Shown here one piece after another: positions 42,999-52,019 of a DNA stretch of 64,000 bases; position 1 is the stretch's first letter; each line of letters starts with the position of its first letter. Origin of the DNA: Methanomassiliicoccaceae archaeon UBA71. Its GTDB lineage: Archaea; Thermoplasmatota; Thermoplasmata; Methanomassiliicoccales; Methanomethylophilaceae. A model generated the notes under the pieces. That model did not search any database. It worked only from the letters and a program-made list of their open reading frames with translations, and was not told where the DNA came from. Position numbers and translations under genes: made by a program. The stretch lies in assembly GCA_002504405.1 (NCBI GenBank), contig DARO01000012.1, positions 124,001 to 188,000 on the forward strand. The letters are read 5' to 3'.

Positions 42999-43168
42999 TC
43001 CCTCAGATAGCAATCCTGCACCCTGTTTCGGAACAACGAGGGGGAACATAAAGTTAATCATAGCCAGAGGGCAGGGAGGGGATGCACCGGCCGACGGGTG
43101 TCGTGTCCCGGCGGATCGGGCGTCCCGCAGGGGTGCCGTTAAAATACAAGTGCGGAGGATTACTGCGT

Positions 43169-43987
43169 ATGAACAAGTACCTGCAGCTGTTCAGGGCCGG
43201 GAACGCGGTCATGGGGGTCATCGGGGTCACGGTGGCGTCCTTCATGGCGAGGGGGATTGACATCCTCGACCTCTGGGTGAACCTGGTCATCTCGGCTGCG
43301 GTCGTCTTCATGTTCATCTGCGGGGGCAACGCCCTCAACGACTACATCGACCACGAGATAGACAAGACCGCCCATCCGGAGCGCCCCATACCGTCCGGCA
43401 GGATGGAGAGGCGCACCGCATACATCCTCGGGATTGGCATGCTGTGCGGCTCCGTGGCGGTGTCCCTGCTGACCCTCGACCCCGTTTGCGTGGCGGTCGT
43501 GGCGGTGGCGGCGGTCCTCATGGTCGCCTACGAGATGGTCCTCAAGCAGAGGGGGTTCGTCGGCAACGTGACGATAGCCGTCCTGACGGGCATGATGTTC
43601 ATACTGGGAGGGGCAGCCGTCGGCGCGGCGGAATCGAACGTCGTCGTGGCGCTCATGGCCATGCTGGTCTCCATAGGGAGGGAGATCGCCAAGGACATCG
43701 AGGACATGGACTCCGACGAGGGGAGGCTGACCCTGCCGATGAGGATCGGGACCGGAAAGGCGGCGGCCCTCGCCTGCGTGTTCTTCGTCGCCGGCCCGGC
43801 GCTCAGCGTCGCACCCATGGTCTGGGGCACGTACCACTTCCTGTACTACACGGTGGTCGTGGCGGACCTGATGTTCCTGTACTGCGCGGTCACGGTGTTC
43901 TCGGACCCGCACAGGGCCCAGAAGATGGCGAAGCTCGCCATGGTCGTCGCCCTGGTCTCGTTCATACTCGGCGTGCTGCCCCTCTGA
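43169..43987 (+). CDS. UbiA prenyltransferase, probable digeranylgeranylglyceryl phosphate synthase
   Basis: 272 residues with ~8 membrane helices. The metal motifs are NDYIDHEIDKTAHPERPIPSGRM (NDxxDxxxD) and KDIEDMDSDEGRLTLP (second Asp-rich loop). The archaeal subgroup adds the second ether-linked geranylgeranyl chain to the glycerol phosphate backbone of archaeol. GGAGGA 10 bases before ATG 43169 sets the start. The divergent dolichol-kinase-like gene fits lipid metabolism. Confidence 0.87.
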   Translation: MNKYLQLFRAGNAVMGVIGVTVASFMARGIDILDLWVNLVISAAVVFMFICGGNALNDYIDHEIDKTAHPERPIPSGRMERRTAYILGIGMLCGSVAVSLLTLDPVCVAVVAVAAVLMVAYEMVLKQRGFVGNVTIAVLTGMMFILGGAAVGAAESNVVVALMAMLVSIGREIAKDIEDMDSDEGRLTLPMRIGTGKAAALACVFFVAGPALSVAPMVWGTYHFLYYTVVVADLMFLYCAVTVFSDPHRAQKMAKLAMVVALVSFILGVLPL

Positions 43988-44072
43988 GGCCGCACGCCGG
44001 CCGAACATATGTTTATTGTACGGTGACGCGGATTGGGAGTGCGGCCGGTTCCCCCGGCCATGAGGCCAGGGT

Positions 44073-44789
44073 ATGGGAATTAACATCGGTATTTGCGAGA
44101 TGGAGGCGCCCAGCGCGCCGTGCAGGGAGCTGCGCAGCAGGATCGTCAGGGTCCATGTGGGCGACGCCCCGGAATTCAGGGACTACGTCTCCTGCAACAG
44201 AGTCGTGCCCCTCGATGCGGCCAGAGGCGCTGTCGGGGACTGGGACGCCTTCCTCAAGAGGAACCGCATCAACGCCGAGACCGATGCGGTATACATGGAC
44301 AAGGTCAAGAAGGACGACGACAGGTCCGTACTGGACCCTCTCGCCACAGACGTGCCTACCGGCTGGATGGATGCGGATGGCGTCCCGGAGGATGTCGTGG
44401 AGAGGGCCGTGGCGGCCGGAGGGGACGTCCTGACCGGCTGGGACATGCTGACGTTCGAGGAGATGGGGGAGATGTGCTCCGGCTGCCCCCTGTCCTGGGA
44501 CAAGGGGCGCGGATGCATAGGAGCCTTCGGCCCCGACAACAGCCTGCTCCCGGAGATAGCCGGCAGGCACGGATGCCCGATCGTCGCATCGGTGCCAGAG
44601 GCCTCGAAGGAGGGGAGGAGGTTCTCCTCCGATGACGCGGCCGAGCTGCTCAGGGAGGTGGCGGTGCTCAGGGAGGCCCTTCCGCAGGAGGGGAAGGCGA
44701 TGGTCCGGCGCTACTCCGGCCCTGTGGACCGCATGGAGGCCGTTGCCCGGATATCTCAGTCCGAGGGATGCGGATTCTACTTCTTCTGA
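44073..44789 (+). CDS. Conserved hypothetical protein with Cys cluster
   Basis: 238 residues, soluble, no signal peptide. The notable motif is EEMGEMCSGCPLSWDKGRGCIGAFGPDNSLLPEIAGRHGCPI, a CxxC...C...C pattern that could hold metal. The C-terminus YSGPVDRMEAVARISQSEGCGFYFF is aromatic. I do not recognise the family. It stops next to, and is convergent with, the iron-sulfur flavoprotein gene. Confidence 0.65.
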   Translation: MGINIGICEMEAPSAPCRELRSRIVRVHVGDAPEFRDYVSCNRVVPLDAARGAVGDWDAFLKRNRINAETDAVYMDKVKKDDDRSVLDPLATDVPTGWMDADGVPEDVVERAVAAGGDVLTGWDMLTFEEMGEMCSGCPLSWDKGRGCIGAFGPDNSLLPEIAGRHGCPIVASVPEASKEGRRFSSDDAAELLREVAVLREALPQEGKAMVRRYSGPVDRMEAVARISQSEGCGFYFF

Positions 44790-45371
44790 TCAGGCGTATC
44801 CGTTAAGGCGCATGAGGGCGGAGACCATGCCCTCGACGAGGGAGCGGACCCCCCTCATGCCGGCCTTGTCGTCCTCGTACTGAGGGGAGTTGAGGGCGCG
44901 TATGACCGGGAGCGGGCTGGACCCGCACACCAGCATGCCGTTGGATAGCATGAATCCGACGAGCTGGTCGTACACAAGGGACCCGCCCTCGTGGGCGCAT
45001 ACTGCGATCGCGCCCCCGACCTTGCCGGACAGTCCCAGGTCGCTCTTCGTGAACACCAGCGAGGCCCTCTCAAGGAACGTCTGCATGACGCTGGGGCACG
45101 CGCGGGCGTATGTGGGGGCGGCGAGCAGTATCGCGTCCGCTGCCCTCATGCGGTCGAGGAGCTGGTTGAACCCGTCGTCCTCATCGGCGCACCTTCCGTC
45201 CCCCCTTATCTCGCAGGTGAGGCATACGTTGCAGTTGACGAAGCTGTACTCGTAGAGGTGGACGATCTCCATCTCGACCCCCTCCCTCTCGAACATGTCC
45301 TGGACCTCGTTGAGGATGTTGGACGTGTTGCCGATGGGACGGGGGCTTCCGTTGAGCGCGAGGACCTTCAT
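44790..45371 (-). CDS. NADPH-dependent FMN reductase / iron-sulfur flavoprotein family
   Basis: 193 residues, flavodoxin fold. KVLALNGSPRPIGNTSNILNEVQ (phosphate-binding loop for FMN), CNVCLTCEIRGDGRCADEDD (four-Cys cluster motif of archaeal Isf-type proteins), and LAAPTYARACPSVMQTFLERA are typical. It transfers electrons from ferredoxin to an acceptor such as oxygen, peroxide or quinone. Single gene, minus strand. Confidence 0.88.
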   Translation of the reverse strand: MKVLALNGSPRPIGNTSNILNEVQDMFEREGVEMEIVHLYEYSFVNCNVCLTCEIRGDGRCADEDDGFNQLLDRMRAADAILLAAPTYARACPSVMQTFLERASLVFTKSDLGLSGKVGGAIAVCAHEGGSLVYDQLVGFMLSNGMLVCGSSPLPVIRALNSPQYEDDKAGMRGVRSLVEGMVSALMRLNGYA

Positions 45372-45512
45372 GACGACGCGATTATGGGCTGAGCGTATAT
45401 CGTTTCCTATCGATGCGGAACCATATTCAAGGGGGTTCGGGGCTGCCCCTCCCTTAAGATGAAACCAAAGTTGTTATACGATTATACATTTCACGGCGTT
45501 ATAGGTGACAAC

Positions 45513-46268
45513 ATGACCGAGATGCTGAAGATCGTAGACCTCCACGCCGTCGCAGGCGAGAGGGAGATCCTCAAAGGAGTCAACCTCTCCGTGAGCGAGG
45601 GGGAGACCTGCGTCCTTTTCGGACCCAACGGTTCCGGGAAATCGACGCTGATGGCCACGATAATGGGATACAGCACCATAGAGGTTACCAGCGGCCAGAT
45701 CCTGTTCAAAGGCGAGGACATAACGGAGCTCTCCGTCGATCAGAGGGCGAAGCTCGGGATAGGGATGATGATGCAGAGGCCCCCCAACATCTTCGGGGTC
45801 AAGCTCGGGGACCTCATCAAGGCGTCGTCCTCCTGCGGGGAGGAGGTCCTGAAGGACGCGTCCAAGTTCAAGATGCAGAACTTCCTGGACAGGGAGGTGA
45901 ACGTGGGGTTCTCCGGAGGGGAGATCAAAAGGTCCGAGCTGCTGCAGCTCACCGCACAGAGGCCGGACTTCATACTGCTGGACGAGCCCGAGTCGGGAGT
46001 GGACCTTGAGAACATCGACCTCATCGGAAGCAAGGTCCGCGACCTTCTGTACAAGGGCAGGAGCTGCATGGGCAACGTCCAGAGGCACGTGTCCTCCCTG
46101 GTGATCACCCACACCGGGCAGATACTGGACTACATCGGCGCCGACCGCGCCTACGTCATGAAGGAGGGGAGGATCTGCTGCAGCGGCAGGCCCATGGACC
46201 TCCTGAAGGAGATCAAGGAGAACGGATACGGGGAGTGTGCCACATGCCAGACAATGATAAAGCTGTGA
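45513..46268 (+). CDS. sufC: Fe-S cluster assembly ATPase SufC
   Basis: 251 residues. Walker A GPNGSGKST (37-45), signature GFSGGEIKRSELLQL, and Walker B ILLDEPESGVDLENI match SufC-type ABC ATPases; QRPPNIFGVKL and ITHTGQILDYI are also typical of the family. With SufB it forms the minimal archaeal Fe-S assembly system. The start at 45513 is chosen because it gives the normal N-terminus MTEMLKIVDL; an in-frame ATG at 45459 would add an AT-rich prefix. The end overlaps sufB by 25 bases. Confidence 0.93.
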   Translation: MTEMLKIVDLHAVAGEREILKGVNLSVSEGETCVLFGPNGSGKSTLMATIMGYSTIEVTSGQILFKGEDITELSVDQRAKLGIGMMMQRPPNIFGVKLGDLIKASSSCGEEVLKDASKFKMQNFLDREVNVGFSGGEIKRSELLQLTAQRPDFILLDEPESGVDLENIDLIGSKVRDLLYKGRSCMGNVQRHVSSLVITHTGQILDYIGADRAYVMKEGRICCSGRPMDLLKEIKENGYGECATCQTMIKL

Positions 46269-47449
46269 GGGACGCGCTGGACAAGAAGGCGGCCTACGGC
46301 GCCGACATAGACCTGGACCGCTACGACGAGGGTTCCAGGGACGTGGAGAGGATCTCCGACGTCGGGAAGTCCGACTACAAGGAGTACATGGAGAAGGTCG
46401 GCGTGGTGGCGGACGAGATGAACCGCTCCGGCACCCTGATGTTCATCGACAACGGCCTGAGCCACTGCCACGCCCAGCCCCAGGAGGGGCTGGACATGAT
46501 GTCGGTCCACGAGGCCCTGTCGAAGTTCGACTGGCTCAAGGACTACATGTGGAAGGCGATGGACCCGACCAAGGACAAGTACACCGCCAAGAGCTACCTC
46601 GAGGACGCGGACGGGTACTTCATCAGGGTCAGGTCCGGGTACCATGTGAAGAACCCGGTCCAGACCTGCATGCTCCTGGACACGGACAGGACGGTCCAGA
46701 ACGTGCACAACATCGTGATCGTCGAGGACAACGCATCCCTGGAGATGATCACCGGATGCTCGACGTCCCATCACGCCAACGACGCCCTGCATGTGGGGGT
46801 CTCGGAGATATACGTGGGCGACAACGCGAACCTGACGTTCTCCATGATCCACAGCTGGGGGAAGCAGACCGGCGTCCGCCCCAGGACGGCAACCGTCGTC
46901 GGTAAGAACTCCAACTACACCAACAACTACGTCATACTCAACCCCGTGGGGAGCCTCCAGAGCTTCCCGTCGGCCTCCCTCGCCGAGGGCGCGACGGCGC
47001 TCTACAACACCATGTGCATCGCGCACGAGGGGTCCGACATCGACACCGGCGGACTCGTCTACCTCAACGGCAGAGGCAGCAGCGCCCAGATCATGAGCAG
47101 GAGCATCTCCATGGGCGGACACATGTGCGCCCGCGGAAGGCTCGTCGGGAACGCCCCGGAGGTCAAGGCCCACCTGGAGTGCAGGAGCATCATCATGAAG
47201 GACGGGGGGTCCACGAACGCGGTCCCGGAACTGGAGGCGCATGTAGCGGATGTCGAGATGACCCATGAGGCCGCGGTCGGGAAGATCGCCAGGGACCAGA
47301 TAGAGTACCTCATGTCCAGAGGCCTCGACGAGGACCAGGCGGTCAGCATGATCGTGAGGGGATTCCTGTCCGGAAGCATAAACGGGCTGCCCCCTGCGCT
47401 ACAGAAGGAGCTGGACGCCGCGATCGAGCAGGCCAACCTCGGGGACTGA
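46244..47449 (+). CDS. sufB: Fe-S cluster scaffold SufB/SufD-like protein
   Basis: 401 residues from ATG 46244. A SufBD beta-helix core is visible: VEDNASLEMITGCSTSHHANDALHVGVSEIYVGDNANLTFSMIHSWG, GRGSSAQIMSRSISMGGHM, and the C-terminal EAAVGKIARDQIEYLMSRGLDEDQAVSMIVRGFL. It holds the nascent Fe-S cluster with SufC. The ATG lies inside the sufC coding region (overlap 25 bases), so the two are translationally coupled. No sufD, sufS or sufU is present nearby, as usual in methanogens. Confidence 0.92.
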   Translation: MPDNDKAVRDALDKKAAYGADIDLDRYDEGSRDVERISDVGKSDYKEYMEKVGVVADEMNRSGTLMFIDNGLSHCHAQPQEGLDMMSVHEALSKFDWLKDYMWKAMDPTKDKYTAKSYLEDADGYFIRVRSGYHVKNPVQTCMLLDTDRTVQNVHNIVIVEDNASLEMITGCSTSHHANDALHVGVSEIYVGDNANLTFSMIHSWGKQTGVRPRTATVVGKNSNYTNNYVILNPVGSLQSFPSASLAEGATALYNTMCIAHEGSDIDTGGLVYLNGRGSSAQIMSRSISMGGHMCARGRLVGNAPEVKAHLECRSIIMKDGGSTNAVPELEAHVADVEMTHEAAVGKIARDQIEYLMSRGLDEDQAVSMIVRGFLSGSINGLPPALQKELDAAIEQANLGD

Positions 47450-47515
47450 AACACCTTTGCAGAGGGCTTCTGCCCTCTGCTCATAATTTTATACTGATTA
47501 GTTAATTACATACAT

Positions 47516-47902
47516 ATGTCTGACGTGAAACGTCCGATACTGATCACCCTGATCGCGGTGATTCAGCTGCTGGTCGCATTGTTGTTCATAGCCCTCGGTG
47601 CGGCCCTGTGTCTCGACCTCATCGTCGTTACCGATCTGGACCCTGACATGCAGGGTCTTCTGGAGGGCGGAGGCATCGTATCCATTGTGTTTGGATTGAT
47701 AATGATGGTCGTTTCTGCAGGATTCTTCAAAGGATGGAGACTCTGGTGGTACATCGGAGTCATACTGTGGATCCTGGAGCTCATCTTGGACCTCATCTCA
47801 ATCGTACTGGGCGGATTCGCGATGATAGTGCCTCTGATTATCGCGATAATCGTCCTCTGGTACCTGTTCAGACCCGGAGTAAAAGCATTCTTCAAGGTCT
47901 AA
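47516..47902 (+). CDS. Small four-helix membrane protein
   Basis: 128 residues with four hydrophobic helices (ILITLIAVIQLLVALLFIALGAAL, IVSIVFGLIMMVVSAGFF, WWYIGVILWILELILDLISIVLGGF, IVPLIIAIIVLWYLF). No catalytic motif. TTTTATA at 47486 is a clear TATA box. It resembles the DUF-type small integral proteins common in archaea. Function unknown. Confidence 0.75.
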   Translation: MSDVKRPILITLIAVIQLLVALLFIALGAALCLDLIVVTDLDPDMQGLLEGGGIVSIVFGLIMMVVSAGFFKGWRLWWYIGVILWILELILDLISIVLGGFAMIVPLIIAIIVLWYLFRPGVKAFFKV

Positions 47903-47909
47903 TCAAACA

Positions 47910-47923
47910 GGGGCTCCGGCCCC
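47910..47923. terminator. Hairpin between convergent genes
   Basis: GGGGC/GCCCC stem with a 4-base loop, followed by TTTACCTT; serves both the membrane protein gene and the VOC gene. Confidence 0.5.
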
Positions 47924-47930
47924 TTTACCT

Positions 47931-48332
47931 TCACATTCTGAAATCAGCACCGACATCTGTGGCATGGATCACATTTCCATCCGGATCGAGGAAAGACGTC
48001 TCCGTCCCCAGCGGCCCTCTCGCCGGCTCCCTCAGGAATTCCACACCCTCGTCTATCAGGCGACGGCGCGTGTTGTACGGACTGTCCACACCGAAGAACA
48101 GCCCGGTGTCCACACCGACAGAATCGGATGCCTTCAGGATTACCCTGCATGACCCGCGGACCATGTATGCCGCGGATCCGTCCCTACCGAGGAGCTCCAT
48201 CCCCAGGATATCGGAGTAGAAGCGTACGGACCTGTCCATATCCGACACCGGGATCGTACATGCGAATATGCATTCAGGCAGCCCCTCCTCCGTGTACTCG
48301 AAAAACCCTCCATGCGGATCACCGATCGGCAT
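47931..48332 (-). CDS. VOC-superfamily (glyoxalase-like) protein
   Basis: 133 residues. LPECIFACTIPVSDMDRSVRFYSDILGMELLGRDGSAAYMV and ETSFLDPDGNVIHATD are the two betaalphabetabetabeta units of a vicinal-oxygen-chelate protein; FFGVDSPYNTRRRLIDEGVEF is the middle. Metal ligand candidates are the Cys/His and Glu positions, not all canonical. Substrate unknown. It starts ~120 bases from tRNA-Asp, divergently transcribed. Confidence 0.85.
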   Translation of the reverse strand: MPIGDPHGGFFEYTEEGLPECIFACTIPVSDMDRSVRFYSDILGMELLGRDGSAAYMVRGSCRVILKASDSVGVDTGLFFGVDSPYNTRRRLIDEGVEFLREPARGPLGTETSFLDPDGNVIHATDVGADFRM

Positions 48333-48453
48333 AATACAGAGAATGCGCCGGAGATATTTGGGACCTCCCAGGGATTGTAGGAACAGATAAGCTGGATTGA
48401 TTATAAGGCTGATAGGAATCATTAAATACATGTCATCTATACCATGCCATACT

Positions 48454-48526
48454 GCCCTGGTAGTGTAGCGGCCTATCATGAAGCCCTGTCGAGGCTTCGA
48501 CTCGGATTCGAATTCCGACCAGGGCG
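48454..48526 (+). tRNA. tRNA-Asp (anticodon GTC)
   Basis: A complete cloverleaf of 73 bases: acceptor GCCCTGG with CCAGGGC, discriminator G, anticodon arm AAGCC-CTGTCGA-GGCTT with GTC, T arm TCGGA-TTCGAAT-TCCGA. ATTAAATACA at 48421-48430 is a good TATA box, and a T-rich run follows at about 48532. Confidence 0.96.
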
Positions 48527-48654
48527 CTCATCTCTTTTTCATCTGTTTTGTTTTCGGTTGAAGCCGTCGCTCATCGAGACCCTGGGTTACAGATTTATAT
48601 CGATTTGACCTTCAGTATCACTAATTACTTCATTCGTAACAACGTAGTGATACA

Positions 48655-49743
48655 ATGAAATCCGGAATTATCTTGGTTGCAACCGTTGCGCTGCTGATGG
48701 CGGGTTGCATCCCGCTGATCGGCGCCGAAGCCGCGGATGCGGGATTCGACATCACGGACGGGAACGGACAGACATTCCATTTCGATGCGCCGGCCGAACG
48801 CGTGGTGACCTCGGGATACGCGGTGACCCTGACCATCGCACAGGCGGGAGAGATCGACAAGATTGTGGCTGCGGACAAATACTCCATGTACGACTACTAC
48901 AAAGACGAGGACCTGAAGGATCTGAACGCGAAGAACCTCGGAAGCTTCTACGGGACATCCAACGACGACAGCATCCTGATAGAGCTTGTGAACATGGTCG
49001 AGGCCGGGGAGCTCTACCTGGACGACCCCATACTTCTGACAAATTACGATGACAACGAGAGCCTTCGCGAGCTCCTGGTGAATGCGGGGTTCACCAAGGT
49101 CCTCATGTGGGGCGAGACCCACGACTACTCCGAAGTCATGGACATAGTCGTGTCGGCATCGAAGATCGTCACCGGCACGGAACCAGAATCTGTCATAGCC
49201 ATGCAGAACAAGGTGGATGCTATCCGCGAGGGGGTCAGCGGGATATCCGACGAGGACAAGGCCAAGGCGCTCTACGTGTGGTACTACAACGGTCAGTTCC
49301 AGATAGGCAGCGAGGGCATAATGGGGTCCATGCTTGAGATATGCGGGGCCAACAACATCGGCTTCGTAGAGGGCAAGGACAGGTACGGGGATGCCGCGAC
49401 GATCATCACGCTTCTGGAGCAGAACCCCGGGACCACCGTGTTCGTATCCAGCTCGTACTTCAACGGGAAAACCGTCGACGACTTGTACAAGGAGCTCTTC
49501 GGAGGGGACAGGACGTTCAGGGTGATCGAGATGGACTCCCAGTGGAACAACATATGCCCCGAATCCGCCGACGGCCTGGTGGCCATATCCCAGTGCCTCT
49601 ACCCGGACATATTCGGGGAATATGACGACGGCTACACGGGAGGATCCGATGACGGGGTCCCGGTATACTACCTGGCCATAGCGGGTGCGGTCATCGTCGT
49701 TGCGATCGCCCTGATCGCCGTCGTCATGAGAAGGAAACCTTAA
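48655..49743 (+). CDS. ABC importer substrate-binding protein (iron/cobalamin type), membrane-anchored
   Basis: 362 residues. Signal peptide MKSGIILVATVALLMAGCIP, then a binding fold of the FecB/BtuF class (APAERVVTSGYAVTLTIAQAGEIDKIVAADKYS, ...ALYVWYYNGQFQIGSEGIMGSMLEICGANNIGF). The C-terminus has a DDG-rich linker, then AIAGAVIVVAIALIAVVMRRKP, so it stays tethered outside the cell. The permease and ATPase follow directly. The ligand (heme, siderophore, cobalamin or tungstate-like) cannot be fixed. Confidence 0.9.
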   Translation: MKSGIILVATVALLMAGCIPLIGAEAADAGFDITDGNGQTFHFDAPAERVVTSGYAVTLTIAQAGEIDKIVAADKYSMYDYYKDEDLKDLNAKNLGSFYGTSNDDSILIELVNMVEAGELYLDDPILLTNYDDNESLRELLVNAGFTKVLMWGETHDYSEVMDIVVSASKIVTGTEPESVIAMQNKVDAIREGVSGISDEDKAKALYVWYYNGQFQIGSEGIMGSMLEICGANNIGFVEGKDRYGDAATIITLLEQNPGTTVFVSSSYFNGKTVDDLYKELFGGDRTFRVIEMDSQWNNICPESADGLVAISQCLYPDIFGEYDDGYTGGSDDGVPVYYLAIAGAVIVVAIALIAVVMRRKP

Positions 49744-49769
49744 GTGACCGCCGCTGATGGGGACTGAAC

Positions 49770-50804
49770 ATGAAAGCGAAGAGGATGGTCAGCAGAGGAA
49801 CGAAGCTGTTGCTGTGCGTGATCGCCCTCTTCGCCATACTTTTCTTCTTCATGCTCAAGGACCTGTCATGGGCGGGGAGCAGGACCCTCACCCTGTCGGA
49901 GGTCTGGTCTGCTCTGACGGGGAACGGCACGTGGGGGACCAACCTGATCGTCATAGATCAGAACCTCCCGCGCATAATCATCGGGATCTCCGTCGGGGTC
50001 GGGCTGGCCCTCACCGGCGCGGTCATGCAGGCCGTGTTCAGGAACCCCCTGGCCGACCCCTACATCCTCGGCCTGTCATCGGGCGCATCCCTCGGGTCCA
50101 CAGTGGCGATACTCACGGTCGCGTCCGTGATCCCGCTGGGGATCTCCCAGCCCCTGCTCGCATTCATCTTCTGCTTCCTGACGATGGTGGTCGTGTACTC
50201 CGTGTCCAGAATCGGGGGGAGCGTCAGGGTGGAGACGCTTGTGCTCGCGGGGGTCGCGGTATCCGCCCTCATCTCGGCCATCGTGTCGTTCCTGACTTAC
50301 CTGGCCCCGGAGGAGAAGATCGCCAACATCGTTTTCTGGTCCCTCGGGAGCCTCGACAGGATCGAGTGGGACCAGATGGTCCTGGTCATACCTCTCATAG
50401 CCATCGGTTCGGTCATAATGGCCACCCAGTGCAGGAACCTGAACGCCATGATGCTCGGCGACGCCCACGCCATGGACCTGGGAGTGGACGTGAGGTCCGT
50501 GCGGATACTCCTGCTGGCGGTATCGTCGCTGGTCGTCGCCGCATGCGTGGCCTTCGTGGGGACCATCGGGTTCGTCGGACTGGTGATACCCCACATATTC
50601 AGGATAATCCTCGGCCCGGACAACCGCCTCATAATACCGATATCCGCGCTGGGCGGAGCCACCCTCATGATCATTTGCGACTACATAGCGCACATGGCGT
50701 CCCAGATGTACGGCGTCCTCCCCATCGGCGTCGTTACCGCCCTAATCGGCGCACCGTTCTTCATCTACCTCCTGGTCATGAGGAAGAGGGAGGTGGGCTG
50801 GTGA
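49770..50804 (+). CDS. FecCD-family ABC permease
   Basis: 344 residues, ~10 membrane helices. Family markers: LPRIIIGISVGVGLALTGAVMQAVFRNPLADPYILGLSSGASLGS, then FWSLGSL, and VGTIGFVGLVIPHIFRIILGPDNRLIIPISALGGATLMIICD. It forms the channel for a metal-chelate or cobalamin. It starts 27 bases after the binding-protein stop and ends overlapping the ATPase start (GTGA). Confidence 0.93.
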   Translation: MKAKRMVSRGTKLLLCVIALFAILFFFMLKDLSWAGSRTLTLSEVWSALTGNGTWGTNLIVIDQNLPRIIIGISVGVGLALTGAVMQAVFRNPLADPYILGLSSGASLGSTVAILTVASVIPLGISQPLLAFIFCFLTMVVVYSVSRIGGSVRVETLVLAGVAVSALISAIVSFLTYLAPEEKIANIVFWSLGSLDRIEWDQMVLVIPLIAIGSVIMATQCRNLNAMMLGDAHAMDLGVDVRSVRILLLAVSSLVVAACVAFVGTIGFVGLVIPHIFRIILGPDNRLIIPISALGGATLMIICDYIAHMASQMYGVLPIGVVTALIGAPFFIYLLVMRKREVGW

Positions 50805-51595
50805 CATCGCCCATGGAGGTCCGCGACCTCAGCTACAGATACGATGAGAAGGACGTTCTGAGGAAGGTGTCCTTCGAGCTCCGCCCGGGGGAGGTCCTCG
50901 GTATCCTGGGTCCGAACGGGTGCGGGAAGACAACACTCCTGAAGAACCTGAACCGCAACCTGACCCCCCACGGGGGATGCGTCCTTCTGGACGGGTCTGA
51001 CATAGAGGAGATGACCAAGAAGGACATCGCCAGGAGGGTCGCCTCCGTCCCCCAGTCCAACGAGATCCGCTTCGCGTTCACGGTCCGTGAGATCGTCGAG
51101 ATGGGGAGGATGCCGTTCCAGGAGAGCTTCCGCGGGAACAGTTCCGCCGACGAGTCCATTGTCGACGAGGCCCTCAGGAAGACGGGGATCGAGGGCATGG
51201 CGAGCCGCTACATCAACACCATGAGCGGCGGCGAGAGGCAGAGGGTCATCATCGCGAGGGCACTGGCGCAGACGCCGAGCATCATACTGATGGACGAGCC
51301 CACGCTCCACCTGGACATCAGCATGCAGTTCGACGTCCTGGACCTGGTCCACAGCCTGTCCAGGTCCGAGGGGCTGTCGGTCGTCATCGTCTCCCATGAC
51401 CTGCCTATGGTCGCCCGCTACTGCGACAGGATCATCCTCATCCATGGGAAGGAGGTCTATGCGACCGGGACCCCCATGGAGGTCCTGACCCCCGACAACA
51501 TGAGGGTGGTGTTCGACATAGACGCCCGCTTCGAGATCGACGAGAACGGCAGGCCGACTGTGAGGCTCTTCGGCTCGTGCCGCAACAGGAACTGA
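50801..51595 (+). CDS. FecE/BtuD-type ABC ATPase
   Basis: 264 residues from GTG 50801, preceded by AGGGAGGTG at ideal distance; ATG 50813 is an in-frame alternative. Walker A GPNGCGKTT, Q-loop VPQSNEIRFAFTVREIVEMGR, signature MSGGERQRV and Walker B IILMDEPTLHLD are complete, followed by the H-loop SHD. It energises the importer encoded by the two preceding genes; the GTG overlaps the permease stop. Confidence 0.93.
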   Translation: MTSPMEVRDLSYRYDEKDVLRKVSFELRPGEVLGILGPNGCGKTTLLKNLNRNLTPHGGCVLLDGSDIEEMTKKDIARRVASVPQSNEIRFAFTVREIVEMGRMPFQESFRGNSSADESIVDEALRKTGIEGMASRYINTMSGGERQRVIIARALAQTPSIILMDEPTLHLDISMQFDVLDLVHSLSRSEGLSVVIVSHDLPMVARYCDRIILIHGKEVYATGTPMEVLTPDNMRVVFDIDARFEIDENGRPTVRLFGSCRNRN

Positions 51596-51671
51596 GCCGT
51601 CCGGCGTTGCCTTCGTGCGGATGATCCGGCGTCCGAGTAAAAGTATTTTAACAACACCTCGATTGGCAACC

Positions 51672-52019
51672 ATGCGCTGGGTGCTCCGCAGCAAGATCCA
51701 CAGGGCGACGGTCACAGAGACGCGCGTCGACTACGAGGGAAGCATCACGGTGGACCAGGACCTCCTGGACCGCGCCGGGATCTGGGTAGGCGAGAAGGTG
51801 ACCGTCGCGGACGTGGACAACGGCAACCGCTTCGAGACGTACACGTTAGCAGGAGCCAGGGGCAGCGGCATTATAGCCGTCAACGGGGCGGCAGCACATC
51901 TGTGCGAGGTGGGCCACAAGGTCATCATAATGGGCTACGAGCTCGTGGATGCCCCGGTGAAGGCCAACGTCATCCTGGTGGATTCGGAGAACAGGGTCGC
52001 CAGGGAGCTGATCTATTGA
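51672..52019 (+). CDS. panD: Aspartate 1-decarboxylase, pyruvoyl-dependent (PanD type)
   Basis: 115 residues. MRWVLRSKIHRATVTETRVDYEGSITVDQDLLDRAGIWVGEKVTVADVDNGNRFETYTLAGARGSGIIAVNGAAAHLCEVGHKVIIMGYE matches bacterial PanD along its length. Self-cleavage between Gly23 and Ser24 of YEGSITVD should produce the pyruvoyl group; Tyr and Asn of VNGAAAHL support this. It makes beta-alanine for coenzyme A. Many archaea use a PLP enzyme (MfnA type) instead, so this may be a transferred gene. The stop overlaps the TTG start of the RNase H gene. Confidence 0.92.
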   Translation: MRWVLRSKIHRATVTETRVDYEGSITVDQDLLDRAGIWVGEKVTVADVDNGNRFETYTLAGARGSGIIAVNGAAAHLCEVGHKVIIMGYELVDAPVKANVILVDSENRVARELIY